Below, piece after piece: positions 55,975-64,000 of a stretch of DNA of 64,000 nt. Position numbers and translations under genes: made by a program. How positions within the stretch are numbered: position 1 is the first letter of the stretch; each line of letters opens with the position of its first letter. The stretch lies in contig JAJGBQ010000001.1 of the NCBI GenBank assembly GCA_022457065.1, positions 434,001 to 498,000 of the forward strand, written 5' to 3'. This DNA is from Curvularia sp. ZM96. Its lineage: Eukaryota; Ascomycota; Dothideomycetes; Pleosporales; Pleosporaceae. The notes beneath the pieces are model-generated. The model was given only the letters and a program-made list of their open reading frames with translations, searched no databases and was not told where the DNA came from.

Positions 55975-57795
55975 GCGCGGTAGTTTTTGTGTGTATATGT
56001 GTGTGTAGTCGAATCTGGATTGTCAGCAGTGGCCTATATGATTTGTGTCGAAGCGCAGCAAAGAGGGCAGTGTAGTAGGCAGTGCAGGTTTCAAGGCGGC
56101 GCGCAGTACGGATAAGCCTCTGGTGTCGGAGAAGGAGCACACGAGAGCACTAGCAGCAGCAGAACGGGTGGCGGAGTGGAACAGCAGGCGAGGCGCACCA
56201 GGAGCGTCGCAACCAAATCACAGGGAGCCGGCAGTTTTGGCGCGGCTCCGGTAATGGGTTATGGCTGAGAGCGCAGTGACTCGACGGCGGGAGTGGTTCG
56301 TCGAGTGAGGCCGGTGACCAATGGGTCAGGCGGCGCACTGGAAGGCTTCTGGAAAGCAGCAGCTGGGCGTGGGAGCGGGCGCCGCGATTGGGGGCAGGGT
56401 GCGTGGGCGTGAAGATATTGGGTGGACGCAGCGGCTGGAGAAGCGCTGGATGGGGATGTGGGGAGAGAGGGCCGTCGAGGCCTGGCGCTAACACTCACCA
56501 GTAGCAGAGGCAACGGTTGCGCGGCTGAGGTTGAGAGCCGAGGCGGTGGATGAGTCGCGGCAGGGAGCGCGGGTTGGGCAGTAGGACAGAGAGAGCAGCT
56601 GAGTGCTGTGGTGGAGCAGCGCGTGTGGTGGATGGTCGACGGCCGATTGAGGATAGGCTATTTTTGGGACTGGCTGGCGGGGGACATGCTAGACGCCGGT
56701 CCTGTGTTTCAGAAGATGTCGAAGGCGCTGCGGGCGGGCAAAGACATGTGGCGAGCGGGCGGGCGAGGGGAGAAATAGAGGGCGGGACTGGCAGGGCGAT
56801 GGTTCAAGCCATGAGGCCTACGAGCATCGACGAGGGGCTGTGTGTGGGCGCGTGTGTGTCTTGTTGCGTCTGTTCAGCCTTGGACGATTGCAAACCGCTC
56901 CAACAGCAGCGGCTTGGCCTGTTTGGGCGGTAGACTGTTTCAGAGCCGGCGCGCTAGCTGCTTCGGGCCGGGTCTGCTCGCTGCGGCGCGAGGAACTTCC
57001 TGGCCAACCCTCACCGTCATGCCGTCACGCTCCCAAACGCATAATCGCACGCCGATTGCTTCTGCCAGCGCTGGCCCTGTGCATCGCCGCCAGCATCTGG
57101 GGCTCGCCGTGACATGACAGCAGCCCGCGCCGCGCCGCGACCGGACGGGGCGTAAGTCCACGGTTTGCGCAACACCGGCCTGCAGGCTAGGCGGATGCAG
57201 CCATCTCACCTCACCCACGTCCAAGGCATCCCACCCGGCCGAATGCGGTTCCGCCTACGCGGCCCAGGAACAGGAAATGAGGCAAGCCGCCCTGTCAAAC
57301 CGCGTCGAATACGGCCTGACCTCACGCCGTTGTGCTTCGGGCCCGTTGTGCTTGCTCGGGCCCATGAGGCTCGGCATGCCCCGCCTGGCCGGTCGCACGG
57401 GCCGCTTAGTCAGCCACCCAGGGCATAATCACCTGCGCTCCGAGCTCGACAAAGCTTGCACCTCCACTGGCTTCGTGCCTTTCACAAAGCAAACACCACT
57501 CACCCGCCCTCCCTCGCCTTGCGCTCAACCGCATCGTCCTCGTGTCGCGGACTATGACTGTGGGCAGCGCTTCTTCCTAGTGTACGTCGACACCTGTCTC
57601 GTATCCCCCGTATCCCCCCGAGATGATGAGCACTTATTGGAGCTGTCCTAGGCAATAGCCTTTGAGGACTCACAATAATATACACTGAAAATTCTGATCC
57701 TCGTATCAAACCTACTGCTAGCACCGAGTACGCACATATAGGCCCATTGCTGACTTAGCGAAGAATTTGCAGAGCTATACCGGACCACAGAGAAA
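55975..57795. other. GC-rich divergent intergenic region, NBP2 / SSU72
   Basis: 1.8 kb serving as promoter for both genes. A possible splice donor (minus strand, GTGAGT near 56499) could mark a 5' UTR intron of NBP2. No coding gene recognised. Confidence 0.45.
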
Positions 57796-58721
57796 ATGTC
57801 CGCCGACCCAAGACTACGCGCGAGGCAGCAGCAGCAGCAACAGCAGGCTTCTCCTGCAGCCGTGCCTCCGCCGCCTCCGCCTCCACCCCCTGCAGAGCCC
57901 CAGCCTGCAGGCGTGGACGGTGCAAAAGATGCGCATGCAGAGCAGAACATGGTGCCTGAAGACAGCTTCAAACTCAAGTTCTGCACTGTATGTGCTAGCA
58001 ACCAAAACCGGTATGTCGCCAGCCTTGCCCTTCTGCGAAATACCGCTAACCTTGTCTCCTCAGGTCTATGGAAGCACACCTACAGCTTGCGTCCGCGCAC
58101 CTCCCAACCATCAGCTTTGGCACTGGCTCGCTTGTGCGTCTGCCGGGGCCCACAATCACACAGCCCAATGTGTACCACTTCAACAGCACAACCTACCGTG
58201 CCATCCATGATGAGCTTGCCCAGCAGAATGCGGCCCTTTACACCAACAATGGCCTGCTCAATATGTTAGGTCGCAACCTGAATATCAAGGGCTACCCTGA
58301 GCGCTTCCAAGACTGGGTACCCGGTAAGCCGCGCCTTGACCACGCCGAGGACAAGGGTGCCCAAGGTACCGAGGCTGGTGTAGTTGATGTCGTGATCACC
58401 TGTGAAGAGCGTTGTTTTGATGCCGTGCTTGAGGATCTCCACAACAAGGGCGGAAAGCTCAATAGGCCTGTCCATGTGTTTAACGTCGACATCAGGGACA
58501 ACCACGAGGAGGCCCTGGTGGGTGGCAAGGCGATTCTAGATCTTGCCTTGAGTCTGAATGAAGCTGCTGCAAAAGAGCGTGAGATACATGGCGACAGTGG
58601 TTGGCAGTCTGGCAGCGGTGCCGCTCGTTCCGGTTTTGATGAACGCGTTCCAGAGATCCTCGCCACTTGGCAAGAGCGCTGGCCAAACATGCCCGCGCTC
58701 TGGAGTCTTGCATGGTTCTGA
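57796..58721 (+). CDS. ssu72: RNA polymerase II CTD phosphatase Ssu72
   Basis: Nuclear Ser5-P/Ser7-P CTD phosphatase in the cleavage-polyadenylation complex; 290 aa. Exons 57796-58010 and 58064-58721 with a 53-nt intron. The CX5R loop is C66-ASNQN-R72, and the intron splits the Arg72 codon. Further motifs: FGTGSLVRLPGP, GLLNMLGRN, VITCEERCFDAVLEDL, NRPVHVFNVDI and DNHEEALVGGKAILDL (catalytic Asp). The N-terminus has an extra ~55 residues with a Gln run and about nine prolines, absent from yeast Ssu72. An internal insertion near YPERFQDWVPGKPRLDHAEDK is also longer than in yeast. Confidence 0.95.
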
Positions 58722-59169
58722 TTGAGACTTGATGGCTTTTTTTTTCTTGTTGGCTCGACAGCCTTTGATACCCATTTGCATAGCGAGGCGTTTTGGTTCA
58801 CACATTTCGACTAGTCCATGATCCAATGGCTACGGAACATGACAAATACACGACTTGGTTCAACGTTCCTGCATTTGCCAGTTTTTTGTGATGCTCCTGA
58901 CAATGCTGCGATTGCTCAAGTCACACATGACGTCTGGATTAGCTGACAGAATGCAATGCAAGTCCAGCAACGGCGTAGCTTGGTGGCACGGCCTGCGACT
59001 AGCCACGTGTGCGTGTAACCACCGCCTCCTGCTCCTGCCTCCTGTTGACATGTTTCTACTCGCCGGTGAAAACAAGCAAACCTGACTTCCAAACGCATAC
59101 ACAACGCTGCGACTAACATTGAAACCCTCCCAACGCCTACTCGCCCTTTGCTTTGAACAACATCCCAAC
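58722..59169. other. Short intergenic region
   Basis: 3' flank of SSU72 and promoter of the small secreted protein gene. Nothing else recognised. Confidence 0.5.
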
Positions 59170-59686
59170 ATGAAAGACCACCTCTCCACTATCCTTTTCG
59201 TGATGATGCTCTTGCCCTCCTTTGCCCTTGCGTCCGCATCGGGCAGTCTCAACATCAAGCGAAACCAGAAGCAGAACAAGTACTGTGGTTGGGAACTCAT
59301 GCAAAACCTCAGTGCGTGCTCCACATTTACCCCAGCATACTACACACAAACACACATCATACATACACCACACTCTACTCTTTTCCCCCCTCGATGCCAA
59401 ACCCCCATGTCCTAAACATGACTTTCTAACATACTCCCCGCTTCATGCAGATATTCCCATAGCCGTCTTGGGTGACTTGTATGCCAAACAGACGGGCGAC
59501 CGCTCCTTGTGCACCCGCCAGGATGATGGCTCAGAGTATTGCACCTGCATTTATGAGTGTGGCAATGGTGTTTGGGAATCTGGTACAAAGGGCCAGGATG
59601 GAGATGACAAGAAGGTCAGGCCCTGGGTTTGGAAAGAAGGTTGCAACAAATATTGCCATGCGGGTGTTTGTGATGGACAGCGCTGA
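59170..59686 (+). CDS. Small secreted cysteine-rich protein 2
   Basis: Predicted 125-aa secreted protein in two exons, 59170-59311 and 59451-59686. The 139-nt intron has GTGCGT donor, TCTAAC branch and TGCAG acceptor. A clear signal peptide (residues 5-22, LSTILFVMMLLPSFALA) is followed by a Lys-Arg at 30-31 that could be a Kex2 site. Eight cysteines in the mature part: 39, 68, 78, 80, 84, 112, 116 and 121. The middle has Asp/Gly/Lys-rich loops. No family recognised; an apoplastic effector or antimicrobial-like role is possible, but it may simply be a disulfide-stabilised orphan. Confidence 0.72.
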
Positions 59687-59935
59687 TGAAGATTGATTTG
59701 GGCTGCTGGGAATAAGTTGCTTTGTGGTTTATGTTTTATGACATGGGATGTGTTATGATGTCCTATTCGATATTGTTGCATTATGCTCTTAAGATGTCAA
59801 ATTGAAAACAAGTACGGGTTGTCCCTAACTTTGCCGCGGCAACAGCTGAAAGGATAGTGCTAGAAAAATATCTCGATCAGGCAAAAATAAAAATAAAAAT
59901 CTACTTAGAGAAGGTCTGGTGTCCTGCTCATCGGC
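59687..59935. other. Short intergenic region before tRNA
   Basis: 3' flank of the small secreted protein gene; AAAATAA-type run near 59884-59900. Confidence 0.5.
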
Positions 59936-59941
59936 AAAAAA
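59936..59941 (-). terminator. Pol III terminator of tRNA-Ser
   Basis: Six T on the minus strand, two bases after the tRNA 3' end. Confidence 0.8.
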
Positions 59942-59943
59942 GT

Positions 59944-60024
59944 CGACGTTGGCCAGATTCGAACTGACGCTCCCGAAGGAACAAGATTTCTAGTCTTGCG
60001 CGATAACCACTCCGCCACAACGCC
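59944..60024 (-). tRNA. tRNA-Ser (anticodon AGA)
   Basis: 81-nt intronless tRNA. Acceptor stem GGCGTTG pairs with CAACGTC (one G-U), discriminator G as usual for Ser. A-box TGGCGGAGTGG and B-box GTTCGAATC are present. The anticodon stem CAAGA/TCTTG encloses CTAGAAA, giving anticodon AGA. A long variable arm (TTCCTTCGGGAGC) confirms a class II tRNA. Confidence 0.95.
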
Positions 60025-60467
60025 TTGTTGGTTATTCGATGACGTAAGCTAAAATTTTAGAAAATATGTACTCCAAATTGCGCGAAAGTTAGCTGCAAAG
60101 CGCATCGCTGTTTTGCGCTCTACCCGCAATCCCAGTCGGTGTTTATACCATCGAATTGTACGAGTCATCGCCACCAACATGCAACTAGCGGCACAAAGCA
60201 CACGCAGGGTCAGGCCCCCCATCTCAACATCTCGCCGAGAGCTGCATATCAGACGCTGTGTCGTCAGATACCTCAGCTTCCTTGTATTCCCCCCTACACA
60301 GCCACATCCGTAGCGTAGCCTTAAACAACATGCTCAGACACCCAGCTGTGATTTTTATACCTACAACTTTTATTTCTCTTTAAGACGATATCCCGGAATC
60401 TGTTCATTGTCGCCACCACCTCCTCCGTTAAATCGAAAAGCACATTTTCAAGGCTTCCCGCATCAGC
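60025..60467. other. Intergenic region
   Basis: Promoter side of the tRNA on one strand and of the transcription factor gene on the other. No further gene seen. Confidence 0.5.
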
Positions 60468-62417
60468 ATGGTGTATCGTGGCCGGCCATCTACTGGGTGT
60501 AAGAAATGTCGCGAGCGCAAGATTAAAGTAGGTTGTGAATTTCATCTACTACAACTATCAGCCACTTATCCGACAAAACTCGCAGTGTGACGAGCGCCTC
60601 GGTGGATGCATCAAGTGCGCTGAGCGGGGTCTCGAATGCCCTGGATACGATCGCACTATTGACGCTTTCTTCCATGACGAGACGGCACATGTTCTTAACA
60701 GGGCAAAGAAATCCAAAGCAAAGGCCATCGCAGCTCGGAATGCACAGGATGCACAGGATGAACGCGAAAAGCGTGATCTACGAGAAGCCTACCTACAGGT
60801 CATAACCAAGGATTCTCCAGGCCTGGCTCTAACGCCCTCGCTCATCGACCAGGGGATTTCCTACTTCATGTCATATTATGCCATTGGTGTAGACCAGCCG
60901 CCTGTACAATCCGCCCAGTACCTAGAGCACCTATCGACATATGGCTTCCATCCGCTGGTCGCTACATCCATGACAGCTCTCGGCGTTGCTGGAATAGCAA
61001 ACCTCTACATGGACCCCAAACTCAAGAGTGAGGCCACCCGTTGGTACTTGAACGCTATCAAGATGACAAATGCCGCCATTTCCTCTCCAAAAACTGTCAA
61101 GGAGGATAGCACACTCACGTCCATTAACCTCTTGAGCATGGTTGAGGCCACTTCCAATGAGAACAGCTTGCAAGGATGGAGCAATCACGTCGATGGTGCT
61201 TCCATGCTTATCAAGTTACGAGGCAGAAACCAATTTTCAACACCGGCTGGCCAGCGCATGTATTTGCATACCATTGGGCTCCTTGTTATGAACTGTATGG
61301 GCAAGGACGAGCCTATTCCCGAATTTGTTCATCAGCTCAACACCGAAATCATGAAATATGTGGACGCCACTGATCCCAGAAACCGCTTCTTTTTCCTCCA
61401 TATCAAGACCATTGACCTTCGATCCCGTATAATAAGTGGAAAATTGACCTCGTTGCCGGATATTATAGAGTCTGCGCTTGCACTTGACAAGATTGCAGCG
61501 GATATCTTTGTGGACCAAGGACCGGAATGGGACTACGATGTTGTGCTTTGCGAGAAGAAACCAGAGATCTTTGACAACTTCTACCACGTTTACAAAACGT
61601 CAATAGCAGCGCAGGTATGGAACTGGGTGCGCTACAATAGGATATACTTCCATGATATCATCCGGAATGCCATTCTGACTGGTTTTGCCTCTACACCGCC
61701 AGCCCTGGTTGGCGCCAAGTACCACGAGCAGCTGGAAATAAGTGTCCGTACTTTGTACCAGATGCAATCGGATATTTTGGCTTGTATGCCACAGTTTTTA
61801 CACGACGTGCCCAGCGTTGCACCAAGTGAGACATCAAGTTCCGCGGATGATGAGCAGATCCACACACCTCCTTCCGAAGGGCCTCTCTCACCGTCGTCGG
61901 GCTCTCCTTCAAACGCGTCGTCGACGAAGTCGAAGTCGGCGTCAGAATATCAAGTCGTTGTCAAGTCACTCCATGACAACTTCAAAGGCATGTCACCCAA
62001 TGTCGTCAATGCCCTCCCCGGCACCGCTACCGTGAAGGATCGCCTTCCTATCGTTCGTGTAGCTGGAGGTTACTCAACCGCATGGGCTATCTTTGTAGTA
62101 CGTATCCCTCCCGGTCCTCACAAATCATGCTCGAGTGATTTTTCACTAACTATTTCTGCTTCTTGTCATAGGCCGGCACTATGCCCATTGCCTCTCAAGC
62201 AAGCCAGGATTTTGTAGCCAAGTGCTTGAAACGTATACAAACTGAATTCGGTATCAATCAGGCTCAGGTGCTCGGTAAATCACTGCAGTACAAGAGGTAC
62301 CTAGCCGCAAAAGGGCTGCTTCCGTTCACGATTGTTCCAAAGTACCTGCCGCCTGATGAGGTGCCATTTACGCGCCCGCTTTATCCTGAAGCAAAGGGAT
62401 GGACAAACGATGTATGA
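60468..62417 (+). CDS. Zn(2)Cys(6) fungal transcription factor 2, 3 exons
   Basis: Predicted nuclear regulator of 605 aa. Exons 60468-60527, 60586-62097 and 62172-62417; introns of 58 and 74 nt. It starts MVYRGRPSTGC; the zinc cluster from residue 11 has perfect C-x2-C-x6-C-x6-C-x2-C-x6-C spacing (CKKC..C..CIKC..C), with intron 1 just before the third Cys, as in the other Zn2Cys6 gene here. A basic linker follows (NRAKKSKAKAIAARN), then a fungal-specific TF-type helical region (LSMVEATSNENSLQGWSNHVDGA..). A Ser/Pro-rich loop lies near residue 430. The GRP-STGC..C arrangement is common in regulators of the Moc3/UPC2-like group, but targets cannot be inferred. Confidence 0.9.
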
Positions 62418-63064
62418 GATGATGGCTATGAAGAGCTCGTTCGGATCTCTGGTCCTGGCGATTACCATGCGTTCTCCTTATATAGCCCCAAGAACGAGTG
62501 AAAGGGACTCTGCTGCGCTCGTCACAACCAAAAGCCGACTGACGTGTAAACGGAAAAAAAATCGTCGACAAGACCTTCGAGCCTTTCTTGGCCCTTGATC
62601 AGAGAGAAATCGCAACACCATTTCTCCGTCTTGGAACCTCGCGTTACAATTATTCCGCACAATCCTCACTGGCCGTTCGCTGGATGACTAGGTACCTCCT
62701 CGCAGGTCGTGCTTCCCAACAAGGCCGCTTCAGTATTGCACCAGGAACATTGGCATGACTGCGCAGGATGGCAAAGGTCATGTGGTGTACCAGGCGTGAA
62801 AGCCACAGCAATATCTGGTAATTTTGGCGATGTAGTTCGTCGTCTTACATGCTGGCGGTGAGCAGTACAAATGAAGGAGTACACGAGGGTAAGCAGACAA
62901 GAGCCCTATATTTGAAATCATGAGTGAAATGCTATTCTAGTCCGCCAATGTTTGCAGATTGACTGGCGATCGAATGTACGTGCACCAAACTTGGTAGATC
63001 GCATAGGCCCGATCCGTCTGCGATGTATATTAGCCAAATGATGAGATAAAGTGATGACCGCCAC
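62418..63064. other. Intergenic region
   Basis: 3' flank of the transcription factor gene. Nothing recognised. Confidence 0.5.
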
Positions 63065-63671
63065 CTAAGAAATCAGATCGCTCAGCAAACTAGCAGTCCA
63101 GGTTCCGTAAAGTCCGGTGCGGCTTTTGCTAATTACTAGTGGGTGCTTCTCCGCATTTCCCATCTTCCACAGTTGTGATAGGTATTTCGGATAGACCTTA
63201 ATCAGGTAAATCTCCGATGATGCCGCATTCCTAAAGCATTCACTGGGGACGCAACTCGGACCAGCGATGATCGGTTCTAGAAACAAGTTTTCGAAACCAG
63301 AAACTCTCGGGTAGCAGCATGCGCATGGCGGAAACAAAACATGGCCATGAGTCGTGTCGGGTACAGGGGTACCAGGGAACACGACGACAGTGTGGGACTC
63401 TCATGAAAGAGATGATTACCGGTTTTCAGGCAAGCACCAGCTATGCCGCGAGTTCCAAGTAATCGGAACGGAGAACACCTATAGAACTCTTTTCAAAGTT
63501 TAATGGTTGCCTGTCATTCGGGACGCAGCCGGCAGATAGTCTCACGTAATGTCTTGGAACGACAAGCGCAGGGACTAAGGGTTGCGTTCCTAGCATGACC
63601 AACGTCACCTCGAAACCGCCACCTCCTGGCTCTTGGACAGGTTCCCGGCGCAACACATCTCCACCCGGCAT
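63065..63671 (-). CDS. Possible two-exon orphan gene
   Basis: An ATG-started frame (63671-63441) and a following ATG-less frame (63382-63065) on the minus strand could be exons of one gene. The second reads FPGTPVPDTTHGHVLFPP, CCYPRVSGFENL and KVYPKYLSQLWKMGN. A phase-compatible junction exists (donor GTGTTC after TCTATAG, acceptor CATGAG) but both sites are weak. No domain recognised; could be chance. Confidence 0.25.
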
Positions 63672-64000
63672 ATCCCGTAGCCCATTTGTGATCAGTTCTG
63701 GCGATAGTTGCCACTGCCAACGAAAATGTTTAATTCATGCATTCAATATGCTCTCGGTCTTCATTCTCCATGGCTGTGAGCAATGGTTGCCATACTGCAT
63801 CACGTGAGTATCGGGAAAGGCTATTTCCAAGCCTGAAACGCGACAAGGCCGTAGGTGGAAACAAGTCTCTCATGCGTTTCGACCGAACAATCTATGTACA
63901 ACGGCATGGCATTTCTAAGATCGCGCCAAACAAAGCACGAGCGACCAAGGACTAGGCGGAAAAACACTCTGGACTCTTGCGTTTGTTTGATGCATCAACA
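63672..64000. other. Window-edge region
   Basis: No recognisable coding sequence up to the right edge. Confidence 0.4.

Noticed and set aside
61742..62035. 97-aa frame within the second Zn2Cys6 gene
   Set aside because: Shadow of the main frame, which is strongly supported by its zinc cluster and continuous coding.

Overview
This is a eukaryotic nuclear window from a filamentous ascomycete (Pezizomycotina). Short 47-139 nt introns with GT..AG borders interrupt most genes, two genes encode Zn(2)Cys(6) transcription factors, and the set includes fungal-type photolyase, SLX4, Nbp2, Ssu72, AA9 and GH93 proteins. AT-rich patches with transition-type changes between repeat copies look like repeat-induced point mutation (RIP). 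A dothideomycete of the Pleosporales type is my best guess, from general protein character only.

Layout. 0-8.3 kb: a CPD photolyase cut by the left edge, a Zn2Cys6 regulator, and convergent SLX4. 8.3-16.6 kb: a gene-poor stretch with only tentative decayed copia-like traces and a pol III-like site. 16.6-25.9 kb: a serine-rich orphan, a possible 41-aa ORF, a vacuolar-type M28 peptidase, a kinase-like gene with altered catalytic motifs, a pogo-type transposase remnant, a conserved 186-aa unknown and a RING-like protein. 25.9-29.8 kb: a RIP-like repeat block carrying a small secreted Cys-rich gene and a broken NACHT paralog fragment joined to a repeat copy. 29.8-36 kb: an intact SesA-NACHT-ankyrin NLR-like gene and a MYND/MSS51-like gene whose frame is broken. 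36.7-46.4 kb: an AA9 lytic polysaccharide monooxygenase, a membrane-anchored low-complexity protein, a GH93 exo-arabinanase and RPS19. 46.8-64 kb: a dihydroxy-acid dehydratase, an alpha/beta-hydrolase fused to a dual-specificity phosphatase, Nbp2, Ssu72, a second small secreted Cys-rich protein, tRNA-Ser(AGA), a second Zn2Cys6 regulator and a weak terminal locus.

How the genes relate. There is no operon-like logic and no secondary-metabolite cluster. Housekeeping genes (SLX4, RPS19, dehydratase, SSU72, NBP2, tRNA) alternate with accessory plant-biomass genes (AA9, GH93) and fast-evolving ones (NLR, small secreted proteins). The most unusual part is 26-34 kb: an NLR-like immune receptor gene, a broken RIP-marked relative of it, and an 88-aa predicted secreted protein with eight cysteines and a strongly aromatic tail. 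Two neighbouring housekeeping genes, RPS19 and the dehydratase, each need a micro-exon (5 nt and 8 nt) to give the conserved protein. All exon structures were inferred by eye from splice signals and family conservation; no transcript evidence was available.
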